From Trema orientale (Eukaryota > Streptophyta > Magnoliopsida > Rosales > Cannabaceae), in the NCBI GenBank assembly GCA_002914845.1, contig JXTC01000008.1, positions 1,154,025 to 1,218,024 of the forward strand: a stretch of 64,000 nt of DNA. Direction: 5' to 3'. The notes under the pieces were generated by a model, which searched no databases, was not told where the DNA came from, and worked only from the letters and a program-made list of their open reading frames with translations. Position numbers and translations under genes: made by a program. Below are positions 11,728 through 24,400 of the stretch, one piece after another (the stretch's first letter is position 1; every line of letters begins with the position of its first letter).

Positions 11728-13719
11728 GTCAGTGAGTTGCAAAATAATTCGGAAGAATCTGTAGAAAGACAAAGCTTTCACTGCTCTTTTTCAATTACTA
11801 ATTCTAAGTGAAGTGGATGAGGACAATGAGGATGAGAATACCACAGTGGATATTGAGGAAAAAAAATTCAACATTACTACAGCCACAAATAGTTGATCCT
11901 TCAAAGTTAAACATCTAAAAGCACCACTAGAAGTTTAGATAGTCCATTCTGAGATAATAAAAGCTGAAAAGAGAGAGACTATGAAGGATACATGTTACTT
12001 GATAGCTTTGTCAAGTTATATTTATAGGAGAAAGTCTAAATTTAAGAAACTTGGGAAGGTATTTCTTATACCATTGTTATCAATTTGGAAGCCTCCAATA
12101 TTTAAGCTTAAACCTTTGCTATCTCAATGCTGATATGTATACATGGGTGATGTTTATGAGAATGCTATGAATGAGCTATTGAAGAGTCTGGCTGAAGACT
12201 ATAAATCAAGTGCTTCTTGGGAGGCAACCCATATTTCTATTCTTTTTATTTTATTTTAGTTATTTTTAGTTTTCTTTTTTCTTTTCTATTGTTATGTTTT
12301 ATTTGTTTTATGTGACTTAGGTTCTTGCACAAGTTTGAGAGTTGTCAATATGAACTTCATTAATTCACGAGAAGCCTCTATCTTCGTGTGAAAATTTAAG
12401 GGAGTTTTCTTTATCTTCTCTTTTATTTTTAACACTGAGAACAATATTAACTTTAAGTTTGCTGGTATGGAGTTTTAAAAAAAAATAATTGTTTTCGAGT
12501 ATTAGTTTAGTTTAATTGTCTAGGACCGATGATAAGAATATGGTTGAGATGAACATAACTTTTGGAAAATGATAAATGTTGACTTAGTCTGTGTGCTTAA
12601 TTTCAATGTTGGTTTTGCTTTACTTGCGATCTTTTTACATATTTGAGTATATAACTATACATGATTATTCATTTGGAGACTTGGAGAAGGTTTTTGTGAA
12701 TTAAGTACATTCTTAAGATCTCAACAAATTTTAGAACTTGTTTGGAAGTTAGTTGAAGTGAAATCCTAGATTACACCTAGTTAAAGAAATGATTTAGGCC
12801 ATTTTTGAATCGTTTGAATATTTCGAGCCTACTATTACATATTTTGTCCCTAGTCACTCTTTTGAGCCTCATATATACCTTTTTCTTGTTAGCCACATTT
12901 TTAGCTTAGCTTTTAATTAAATTTCATCTCTATTACCTTTCGTAACATAAGCATGTGATTAATTTGTAAATTATGATGAGCTATGAAAGGAAGTTGAGAA
13001 CGAGAAAAAAAGAAAGGAAAAAAAAATTTGATATACCCTTGGTACATACAAGAAAGGAATAAGTTTGAAGGTGTAGTAGCATAAGTTAAAAGAAAAATAA
13101 AGAAAGAAGAAAAAAGAGTAGAGGAAAGAAATTGGGCAAATAAAGAAAGTATTGACAAGAGGAAGTTTGAAAATAAGTTTGGGGGTACTGGTGGGAATAT
13201 TAAGTTGAACTTCACAATGGTTTTAGATAAAGGTGTATGCATATGAAACGAGTATGAATTGAGCTTAAAATATTCATTCTTATCCTATCTTCAACTTAGC
13301 TATATATTATAAGCTTAGAGAAGTCCTATTGATCTTAGGTTGGTATTAGTCTATATTAATAGAGAACCATTAGAAAAATAAGCCTATAGAATTGGATAAA
13401 TGCTTACTCAGAGATCAATCGTAATTCACTTTTTTGTATAAACTAATTTGAGTTATGATTGGTTAGATGTTATTGGCCATACACACACACGTGAAGGATC
13501 AAGAGAAAAGTGAAGCTAATGTTGAAGTTGAAATTCTAGATATTGCTGATATTTTGACGTTTTTCTTAAGTTAATGATTACATGCGCAATCTTTAAGGCA
13601 TGTTTACATTCTAAATTGAATCAATAGTCAAGTTATGATTTTTAGGTATTTTATCTATCTTTTCTTTTGTGTTTGTTTTACTCAAGGATGAGCAAAGTGT
13701 TAAGTTTGGGGATATTTAA

Positions 13720-15056
13720 TGAGTGAGTTTTATTCACGAATTAGATACCATTTAAGCTAGATATTTAGTAGATTCTTGAGATTTTTATGAGTTTTATTTA
13801 TGTTTTTGATGTTTTGAGTGTATGATAGGTAATTTTGGTACAACTGATGGTGTTTGGAGCAAGATGGATAAAGAATATGGCATCTTAGTGCTTGTCAATG
13901 GTACTAGAGCACTTAAAAGGCTCAAAATAAATGAAAATTTATGAGGACTAGAGAAAGTGACACCTCGGCACCATGTCATTGGAGTTCTGGTACTAGTTCG
14001 GGCTCAAAAGAAAAAATAGGCAGCAACAGTGGTACCTTGGCACTATGTTATTAGCGCCCCGATGCTACGCTGCGGAAATTCAGCACATAATTTTGTTTTA
14101 ACATCTTTTGATCTAATTTTTGTAGTGGCCACATCCAAGCTTATAAATAGGTCTTTTTAAGACTTATTTGGGGACCTAGAGAGCTGTCAAGGACTCAAAA
14201 AAAAAAAAAAGAAAGAAAGAAAGACAGAGAGAAAGAGAGAAAGAAGGATTGGCAGAGCGATTGATAATCCAGAGACGAACGCCATTGATTCGACTTCTAG
14301 TTTTTTTTTTTCTCTTCTTTTTTCTTTCTTCTTCCATGTCTAAAACCATGTTTAGAGTTTGTTTTCTCTTTACGATGAATTAATTTTTTTTTTTCTAAGG
14401 CTACGATGTAGCCGAATTATGATGTCTTGAATTATTTCAATTTTAATACAAGTTGATATTTATTTCTATTCTATGCTAATAATATTAATCCATACTTAAT
14501 GCTTGTGAGAGCTTGATCAACTTTTGCGTGAATTAGATATTTAATCCAAGATCTAAGAAGGAAGAATTGAATTTATCATTGATTAACATAATATGAGATT
14601 TTATAGGATAGAGATATCTATGAGGCTTGTGCAGTATTATGAATTTTTTGTGCTTAATAAGTTTTAATAGATTCATAGTTTATACTGAGATATTGGAACT
14701 TATCTATTAAAATATGTTTGTTAATTCTTAAAAGATATAATAGAGAAATTCAATGTTAGCATAGGGAATAAACGTTAATTGATTGAATTGAATAACTTAA
14801 ACGGATTAATTTAGGTGAATCGGAAACTTTAGGTCTTTAGCTACTTGATTATCTTATTTATTATTTTGTTTTACTTTCCTTTTTATTTAGTTATTAGATT
14901 TATTTTTGTAAAAGTTTTCCTTTTGATTTGCTTTCAAATAAAATTAGAGTTAGATAATTTTGGTACTTAGTAAGCACAGTTTTCATGGGAATGATACTTA
15001 TACTTACTCTTTATTACTTGTTAGCAATACGTGCACTTGTGTTCATTATTTTTACA
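13720..15056 (+). repeat. 3' LTR of the gypsy derivative
   Basis: About 1.34 kb, beginning TGAGTGAGTTTTATTCACGA and ending near TTTTTACA. The right edge is inferred from typical LTR endings (ATACGTGCACTTGTGTTC shortly before the border) and could be off by some bases. It contains a purine run and an (AAAG) tract at about 14198-14245. Confidence 0.55.
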
Positions 15057-15937
15057 ATAATAAACTTGAGCATAGAGGGTCAAATATAGCCGTTTTAGAG
15101 CATATTTAATAAAATTTCTCTAATATGCTATATAATTGATTGACTTCGGCTAGCTTTTGGTGAAGAAGTGTACTTTTAAGATGGACAACGGAAACATCAC
15201 ACAACCCATCTCTTAAAAATATACATCATATGTCTTTTTTATGATGTTCTCTAATATGCTAAATATCACATGTTATTTGTTTTCCCATAACACAATTCAC
15301 ATACTTAAAAGTGGGGAGAAAAAATAGGAAGCAATGTGAATTGTTTTCTTTTTCCAAGGATGAAAAATTGTTCCAAGAGATGTGCAGAGTGATTTCCTTT
15401 AAAACTAATTGATGTACTAAAATGTAATTTTATTCAGTATTATTTTAATAATAAAAAAATTATTAGCTCTATTTACATGTTATATTATAATAAAGGTGAC
15501 TTTGTTGTTACTCCTTTATCTACTCTTTCACACTTTTTTAAAATTAAAAAAATTTAATTTAATCACTTCTCATTCTAAGCCCTTATAATTCCTAAATTAT
15601 ACTTTGATTAAATTATCTTTTTTCTTCCCACCCTTTCTTCTACCCTAACTTCTTTGCTCATACCCAGTACCATTGTTTATTATTTTTTTCCTCCTTTGTG
15701 CTTCTCTTTCTAACCCAGGAAGTTTTGTCTTCAGCTTCGGTCTTCTTAAACATATTAAGAAACCAAAAATGTACTTGGCCGGCCGAAGATTCAAATGCTT
15801 AATTAGGTACATAAATGTACATAAATATTTTGGGATATAAACAAAGACGAGCAATAAATCCGAGTAGGATAAATGAATAATATTTTATGTTAGCCATGAG
15901 TTTGTATTGTGGCCGCGTGAACATCCATGGTCGTAGG
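15057..15937. other. Intergenic A+T-rich stretch
   Basis: No gene or clear element. The word GCTCTATTTAC at about 15468 has a loose inverted counterpart near 16735, which may reflect an old MITE pair; I could not delimit it. Confidence 0.4.
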
Positions 15938-16515
15938 TAGGGCTGACAATTTTCTATACGACACGACGATACGACTCGAAAACGACACGAAATAAACGGG
16001 TTTGGGTGACCCATTTAATTTTCGTGTCAATTTCGGGTTGACACGTGTAACACGTATAATAAACGGGTGGGTTTCGGGTCAACCCGCTTAATCCGAAAAT
16101 GACCCGTGTAACCCGTTTAATTAAACATGTCGTTTTCGTGTCATTTTCGTGTCGTGTCAACACGACACTAATACGACACATTTATTAATATTTTAACATA
16201 TTAAACGTGATTTTAATTAATTCTAAGCATATTTATAGGAGTAAAATTAAATTAAGTAGTTATAATCGTGTTAAATTAGAATAATCGTGTCAATTTTGAA
16301 TAATCGTGTCAAACGGGTCATAATATGACACATGACACGTTTATTAAACGGGTTACACGTGTCGTATCGTGTTACACGTATATTAATCGTGTCGTGTTCG
16401 GGTTTAAATTTTTGACACGTTTATTAATCGTGTCGTGTTCGGGTTAGGTGTTATCGTGTCGTGTCGTAATCGTGTCGACCCGAACACGATACGATAACAC
16501 GAATTGCCAGCCCTA
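15938..16515. mobile_element. hAT-type MITE rich in CGTGTCG/GGGTT words, 8-bp TSD
   Basis: A 578-bp element with inverted ends TAGGGCTGACAATT and AATTGCCAGCCCTA, flanked by a perfect 8-bp duplication GTCGTAGG (15930-15937 and 16516-16523). The TIR and 8-bp duplication are those of the hAT superfamily. There is no coding capacity. The interior is built from short words CGTGTC, CGACACGA, AAACGGGTT and TTCGGGTT in both orientations, giving strong secondary-structure potential and a local CpG enrichment in otherwise A+T-rich DNA. Confidence 0.9.
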
Positions 16516-16740
16516 GTCGTAGGTCATCAAAATATGCATCACAAAAATCTACTTGCGTTTAAGAAAAGAATATGAATGGAATTTTCTTAATTAAAACAAA
16601 TGTCCATAAAAAAGAGGTGTAAATAGATATTATGAAAAAATGTACTAAAAAGTAACTCTACGCATGATTTGTTTGGTAATAAAAGAAATTAAATAAAAAG
16701 ATAAGTAGTGGGAGTACAAAGGGTAGTAAATAGAGATATT

Positions 16741-17330
16741 AACTGGGTCGTATCGTGCCAGTCTAGACATACTGCGACATATTTGTGCCTCGTGCCATAT
16801 CAGCTCGGGCACGATTACTAATCGTGTTGTGCATAGCTCGTGTCGTACCCGATTTTGTGCTGTTAACGTGTCATTATCGTGCTTGTCTACTTTTGTACCT
16901 AATTGTTCTCGTTTTCGATATTATGTTATTACTGTGTCTAATCGTGCCTGTTTCTAATATTGGGCTATTTTTCATGCCTAATCATGCTCGTTTTTGATAT
17001 TGTACTTTTTTCTGCGCCTAATTATGCTTGTTTCTGATATTGTGCTTTTTTCTGTGCCTAATTGTGCCCATTTACGATATTATGCTATTTTCGTACTAAT
17101 TGTACTTATTTTAGATATTATATTATTTTCATGATTAATCATGCTTGTTTTTTATTATATTATTTTTGTGTCTAATATTGTCCTTTATTTATATCAAGTA
17201 TAATTTCAAGACTAATTATGTCCTCTTTCAAAGACTTATTGTTCTTGTATAAAGATATCAAATGGGCTGGGCTGCCCATTTGGCATGAGAGCATGGCATG
17301 ACACAACACGGGGTGACTCATGAATAACAA
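16741..17330. repeat. CGTGCC-rich repeat with about 40-bp tandem array
   Basis: From about 16896 to 17175 a unit of about 40 bp, roughly CTAATYGTGCYTGTTTYTGAT followed by ATTRTGCTTTTTTCTGTGC, is repeated about seven times with increasing divergence. The flanks carry CGTGCCATATCAGCTCGGGC and GGCATGAGAGCATGGCATGA, reminiscent of the CGTG-word MITE at 15938 but without definable ends. Confidence 0.6.
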
Positions 17331-17879
17331 TTAAACAAGAAAAGGGTTTGTGGGGAAAAATAAAATAAAAAGGGGAACGAACAGTTACATATATCTCTTG
17401 AACTTTTTATTTATTTATTGCCAGGAATATATTTTGCTTTGCAAAAATACGTAGAAGATTTGAGAATTAATAGCAATAATTGACCATCATAATTGTAGAA
17501 GTCATTAAATTTTATGGAGCAAAATTAGAATGTAGTTTCAAAGTTTATGAGTATGGAAAGCATTTATTTTCTAATATTGAAGAATGGTTGAAAGAGAAGG
17601 CATAGACGAGAACGCGAGGTTCGTTCAATTTTTATTTTTACTTTGACTATTGAGAATTATTTCTATGTGTTGAGGTGCATCGTACATTTTATACACTCAA
17701 TCTTTTGATTAGTATCAATTTTCATCCAACAATCTAAAAAACATTCCTCTAGTAGGAGGGATTTTGCTCCTCCTATACTAGAATCTCTCTATAATTTTTC
17801 CTTAAAAAAAGTTACTTTTAAATTTTTTTTTCGGATTAGTATTTGTATATAATTTTAATATTGACTAGATATTCCTCTT

Positions 17880-17947
17880 CCCCCCACTTTAAGTCTTTTT
17901 TATTATTATTTTTTTGATAATAAATAAAAAAAAGACTTAAAGTGGCG
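17880..17947. repeat. Short perfect hairpin
   Basis: CCACTTTAAGTCTTTTTT and AAAAAAGACTTAAAGTGG face each other across an A+T-rich loop, a stem of at least 18 bp. It may be the core of a small fold-back MITE; no function can be assigned. Confidence 0.6.
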
Positions 17948-18469
17948 GAAGTCACTAGATATACAGTTTTGCTCTTTGAAAAATGAGGTGTAAGGTTTGT
18001 ATTTTAATTTAACTTAATGGATATTCAATATAATATATATTTAAAAAATAGAGCCGGTCCGGGTCATTATGCTTGGAGCTCATGGTTGACACTCGATCCG
18101 TATTGAAGTTTGCTTTACCTTTGTCCGTTTTGTCGTGTAGTACACCATCACCGGGGAGGAGCTATCTGCTTCTGCTCACTAAGCAATGAATGGCCGTACA
18201 AAGTTTCGGTAAGTTGCCATAAAAATGGCCCTTAAAAGCTTCAAAACAGCTATGGCCTATTCCCTATGAGAACCCGCGTTCTGCTTTAGTCTATCAAACC
18301 CTTTGGTTTTTCTCAATTGCAAGTGAAAGTTTGTTGATATTGTTCAACTGGGTAGTCCTTAATTCCCCCATTGGACCAGAAAATTTGCTTAATCTATAAA
18401 GAGTAAAGAACCCCAAGAACTCAAAGCTCGAGTCTTGAAACAAAAACCCATTAGAGAGAAGAAAATATA

Positions 18470-21400
18470 ATGCTCTCAAAGTTGTCTTTAACCCACTTGA
18501 AGGCATCCCAGGCTGCAAGGTTTGCATGTTATGGAAGGGATTCTCCAGAGTACTATAAATCTCGGTTCAAGATAGTGGGGAAGTCTTTGGGGGATAGATG
18601 GAAGCTCAATGAGATTAAAGCTGGTGAGCCTTTTTTTTTCTTTTGAGTTTTGTTCTTTATCTTTCTTTGCAATTTTGAATTTTGATACTTGTGTTGGATT
18701 AAAAAATGATGCAAAAGAATGCAGGGGACAGTTTTTAGTTGCACTTATTGATTTTTTTGAGAAAAATGAGAATGAATGGGAGAGATTAAAATTCACACAT
18801 GCTCACTTTTTAATATGTGATGATTGATAACTACTGTCTTTGAAGTTCCTTAGAGAGTTACTGTTTTCTCTTTAGTTCGTTTATCTTGTTCTCTTGCCTA
18901 GTTGACTAAAGAAAAATGAAATGAAGAAGGTGTGGAGGAGAAAGTAAAGTGGAGTTCAGTTGAATGTGATGTAAACTATCATTGATATGATTTAACTGAA
19001 CTTGTAGGAGTATGAATATCAAGCTTAGTTCGTAATCTCCTCCCCTTACTTATCCACTGAAGGGTCTATCTCACTGCGTTTTGCTCTAAAATTGATTCAT
19101 AGAATAACCAGCCAACTACTAGTTCCTCATACTAAAGTTTTACAGAATATTTGTTAGGATTGAAGGACAGAGTGTTTTTCTTCCACTTCGCACCTCTGGA
19201 AGAGGAGGGGGGGGGGGGGGGAAGGAAAGAAGAAAAGACGAGAAAGAAGAGAAAAGATAAAAGGATAACGGGGCTAATTATTATTCGTTTAGTTTTATGC
19301 TCTTTTAGCCTTTTGCTCTTTTCACTTGCTTGCATGAACAAATTAGCGTAGAAGTTCTGTATGTCCAGTGTTTCACATTTAAAAATTTGATAAACGTTTG
19401 GTGGTCCAGAGAGTTTTAAAACTTCTTGATTATGGTTTTCTGAATACTTGCAGCGAAAAAAGATGGTTGCACGATTCAGTTTCTGATAGTTGTTGGAGGC
19501 TTATCCTTTCCCTCACCTACACAGACTCTTATTTCACACCAACCTGTCATTTTCTGTGCCGAGTCTAGATGAAAGAATTTAGGTGCTCCATTTTTTCTCT
19601 AGTGTGTTGAATTTTTTGCATCTAATGTCGCTACTCAGGCATTTCTCCTAAATCACTAGAATTTTCTGAGGCTGTATCGAGTACTTATTCAGTTATTTCT
19701 CCCACTGACAACTGAGACATGCACAAGGTCTTACTCCCTTCTGGCTTTTTATACTATTGGTGTGTTCAGAAAGTTTTTCTTTTTGTGGGATCTTGAAACT
19801 AAAAGAAAAAAGAATATTGCATAATTTGCTGATTGAAAAGCTTCAAATATTTAAATAAAACTCTATAATTTTCTGTTCACAAAATGTAATATTACAAGTT
19901 CAGACTGTAATTTGTTGCTTGAAGTTTAAGGATCGGTGTTATTTTATTGTATAATTTGAGCTTAATAAGTTTGTAAGATATCTCTGCCTTTATTTTAGTT
20001 CTGGCTGTGGAAATGTTCATGTTTCTTGACAGATGCAGTAAAAGAAAAGTTAAACTTATGGCTTTTGAAGACCCAAAAGTTTTTGAATGAAGTGGCATCC
20101 CCACTAGTAAGCACTAGCCAAAGTAGAAAGCCTGTTCCTGAAAAAGCGTTTGAAGATTCCGTTATAGAGGACATATTTCTGGCAGAGCAGACCATTAACA
20201 GCAGAACACCTCAAGGGACTCTCTCTATAGCTGCTGTTGTATCTATTGAGCAATTTAGCAGGTGAAAATATGTGGCAGTTACTTGCTTGAAGTTTTAATA
20301 TGGGTGTTGCTGTAGTGAATAGTGATTGCTTATTTTCTTTTGATATCGCTAATTTTCTTTTGATGTTCAAATTATGCTAGATCAATTATAGTAAGCATGT
20401 GATTAAAGTTCTTCTCACAGTTTTGAAATTGTTTCATCATGACTAAAAAGAAAGCTACAAAAGTAGGAAATTCTCCATAGAGGCATAAATATAATGCAAC
20501 AACAAACCGAACAAACTGTGTTAAAAAGCAAGTTTCTTATTTATACAACCATGCACTGAAAGATTAATGCCAATTCACTGATTGGGGAACCCATCCAGAG
20601 GACCTAGCAAATTTAGCTACTGTTTACAATGGATTTTGGTATGCCTCAAAGAACAAGAAGAAAAAATGTAAAAAATGTTGTCATCAAGTTTCAAAAGTTG
20701 GCCTTTTAACACAAATGTATAAAGCAACTTGCAAAATCATCAGGGAAAGAAATTGCAAACAATACTTTAAGATATCTAAAATTACTAAATACTTGATGTG
20801 ATAAATGTACATCCTGAGAGGTTTTGTGAGATGGCTGTTATGTTTTTCGGTAGATTATCCTTGTGTCTGCATAGAAGGGCCTCAAAATACAAGGCATATG
20901 GATTCTATTAAGGTGAAATATTGGCTGTTCAGTTGTCTTGGGAATCAGTGTATTTTCCACAGGATATTATGTTCAACTTGAAAAAATTTCAATGATAAAT
21001 GATGTTAAATATTAACACTTACAAGAATACACAGATAATCTAGTAGATGTTTCAAAATGTCATATTGTAATCATAAACAAAGCTTAGAAGGTTTTTTTCA
21101 AATACAAAATAAAACCCACAAATCATAGAAAACAAGCATCGTGAAAGAGTAATGCTATAGGCACCATATGGTGCCGGACACCACATGATATGTCAGTCTG
21201 TTACTGACTAATTATAATTATATATTAGGTAGAACCCATGTGAGACCTAATTTATTAATTAAAATCATCAGTAAGATGTGTCGTTGTGGTGTTAGACATC
21301 ATTGGTACCCCGTAGTATTGCGCATTGTGTGAAAAGTCAAAAATGTTTGAATCAGGTGCATTTTGGTACTCCTTTATTTTTGGGAGTTCTCAAACTGGCT

Positions 21401-24400
21401 ATTCTTTAATGTTAGTGTCACTTCATTTAGGCTAAAGGCCGTATTTATTTGTTTTAAGAAATGACAACTATAATGATAACTTTTCTTACAAGAGACGAAA
21501 AGAATTCGTTAATATAAGAAAGGGGTCAAGTACGAAGGGTTGGGGAGGACAAGCAGTCCACAAAAGAGAACACATAAAACAAAAGGAATACACAAATAGC
21601 AGTCTACATCAAGCTGGCCCATCCCAAAGAAATCAAGGATAATTGAAAACCCTTAAATTCCTTTGAAGTACTTCAATGGGCCCATCTCCTTCATGAATGA
21701 ACATATGTTCTACATGCTTTTTACCTTTATGTATTCAGTAGTTAAGTTTGTTTTCTCCTGTTACCTGAGTTTCTTATTGTTTATTACTATGAGCTATGAA
21801 ACTTTGGGTTTGCTTTTATGTGATAGACTTATGTTCTTGTCAAGAGCTTCTTCAGGTTGTTACGCCTACTAGACTATTATTGCAATTTATGATTTGACTA
21901 TCTTAAGTTAAGATCTGCAGGATGAATGGATTGACTGCACAGAAAATGCAGAAAATATTTAAAGCACTTGTTCCCGAATCTGTATACAGTAATGCCCGTA
22001 ATTTGGTCGAGTACTGCTGCTTTAGGTTCCTGTCAAGGGATAGTTCCAATATTCATCCCTTCCTTAAGGTCTGTGATAATCTTTTAAAGGAGTTTCTTTT
22101 ACGTCATGGTTTATTCTTTAGGTCCCTATCATTCAAATAAAGCATTAATACATTCAGTCCCAAATTTCTTTTACCCTATGCTTTTGGATATATTGATTTG
22201 AGACTGCTGCACTTATCAACCTAGTAATGTTTTCTTTTTTGGTACCATCGGTGCCTGTACAGGAACCTGCATTCCAGAGACTTCTATTCATAACAATGCT
22301 GGCATGGGAGAATCCTTACTGTGAAGAGCCTGCCATCACTTCAGCAAAAGCTTCTTTTCAGGTCATTCATAGTGATCCTTCATCTATTCAGATCTCTTTT
22401 CTTTTTTTTTTTTTTTTTTCCCCTTTAAGAATGTTGTCAGCTTCCATTAACAATCAGATAGTTGCATTAGGGTCTGATTATGTATCTATGGATTATATAT
22501 ATGTATATATGTTATTTAAAGTGTAAACTTAATAAACGATCTCATTCGAATTCCTGAATTTTATATTAAATTGTGTAGACTTATGGAGACTATATAACTA
22601 ACAAAGGAGGTAGCAGAAGAAAAATGGTTGTAGGCTTTTTTCATGTTGGAATTGTCTTTGTGTGAAACTGATTTCAATGTTGAGTTTACTAAGCAGATCT
22701 TAATATGTGGTTTTTCCCTTTAGGCACCCAGTGGACTCATTATTTCTGCTTAGACTTTCGGCTTGGAGGATCTTAATGTCTGGTTTCTCTTAGCAATGTT
22801 CTCACTCAGTGCGCATTGGTCTCATAAATAGTGTTTCATTGGGTTATGCCTGATGTTGTGCAAGAAGTTTTTAGCTGTTGTCAAGGGTATTGACTTCTTG
22901 TCCAGTTTCCCACCAGTAGTCTATTCTCCCTCAGTAAATTTCTCTGATCCAGTAGGCTTCCACCCCGTCCCCACCCTCTCTTTTTTTTTTTTTTTTTTTT
23001 TTTTCCCCCCCCGGTTGGAAAAGGAAAACCAAATCCTCTCTGATGTTTATCTTTGTTCTAAGGCCAAAAACAAGTGTAAAGGCCCACATCATGATTCCCA
23101 TCGTGCTTCCTACTTCTGTAGGTATTCTCAAGTGTGTATATAGTGGTGAATTTTTGGGTTGGTGAGTTCTTAGGGAAGGTTGGGAAAAGAAAAAAGTGAC
23201 ATTTAAAGTTCCGAAAAATTATTTTATTTGGTACATATTCAATATATTAATCTTGGAAGACTATTTTTGAGTATATAATGTCATATAATCTGCACATAAT
23301 TATGCTGCTGAAAAATTTGGCTTTTCTCTTATACCAATGTATGGTTTAACACTGAAAGTAATTTGTTGAAGAATATTGTTTCATCCATGCTATTGTAGGG
23401 GATGTTTGTTAGAGAGAAGGCTTTTGTTCGTATAGCTTCTGCTATTTCTGGGGTGGCCGATCGGTCAACAGCGCATAGTTTATTTAAGGCTCTTGCTGGT
23501 GATGAACAGGGTATCTCTTTGGGCTTGTGGCTGACTTATATTAGGGAACTTCTCAGGTGAGCTCCATTTTTACTAACTAATACTTTGCTGTGGCAGACAT
23601 AAATACAATTTTAAGAAGTTATACTATATTTACGGCGAGAAAACCTGAAGAGTTACTTACAATTTTAAAAAGCTTAATTGCTGCTCAACGCTTTTTATTG
23701 CTTGTTGGTTGAGGAAGATAGTTAATATATTGAGCCCCATGCTTTTTGAGTTTAAATCTGCCGCAAGTGATGAAGAAACCACGATATTGATTGAATTATC
23801 GGCCTAATTATGCTTGACCCACGAAACCAGTAGAGAAAATAGGGCATGCCTATTGTGTGCAGAATGTCCCCAGTCTGTTGAAGATATCAGTGAGATATTA
23901 GCACGTTATTTATAGTACTTCATTCTGTTGATCAAATGCAAGATATTGTCCATATTGAATATATACCTCAGCAAATATCAGAGAAAAATTAGCAAGAATA
24001 ATGCCGGCCGGAGAAATCCCCAATTTTCGCGAGGGAGAGGATGATCTCGGTCTAAAATAGGACAGACAGAGGAAGGAGTGATGAGATGGAAGAGGTAATT
24101 AGATGTTCAGGTTGAGATGGAAGAGGTAATTAGATGTTCAGGTTAGGGAAGCTATGCAAGGCCTGGTCATTGGAGAGAAATAAGATAGAGAAAGCTGAAA
24201 TTTTTGTTAAGTTAGTTTTATATGGTATTCCATGTAATGACCCAGATGGACATTGAGGCATCCAACAAGTACACACCCCATGTTTTGCCTTAAAATCTTA
24301 AAAAGAAATCTTTACACTCCATTATTACCGGTTACCACTTACCACCATCCGCAAGCTAGCATCTTCGTTCTACTAGTTTAAGGAGCTCATGTTCTTCTAG

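Larger units (their letters stand above)
10702..15056 (+). mobile_element. Degenerate Ty3/gypsy LTR element
   Basis: Direct repeats of a sequence starting GAGTGAGTTTTATTCACGAA occur at about 10703 and 13721. The downstream copy looks like a full LTR (about 13720-15056), preceded by a purine tract (AAGTTTGGGGAT, about 13702) and ending near TGCACTTGTGTTC. The upstream LTR seems cut to about 110 bp and runs straight into gag. Between them are gag remnants, the phrase CTTGGGAGGCAACCCAT (about 12218), often seen in the 3' region of plant gypsy elements, and A+T-rich filler. No pol is visible. The target duplication is uncertain (AATAA is possible on both sides). Confidence 0.65.

Noticed and set aside
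22931-23143. Open frames on both strands around a T/C tract in intron 4 of the DUF639 gene
   Set aside because: Low-complexity sequence between confirmed exons, no splice logic to include it.
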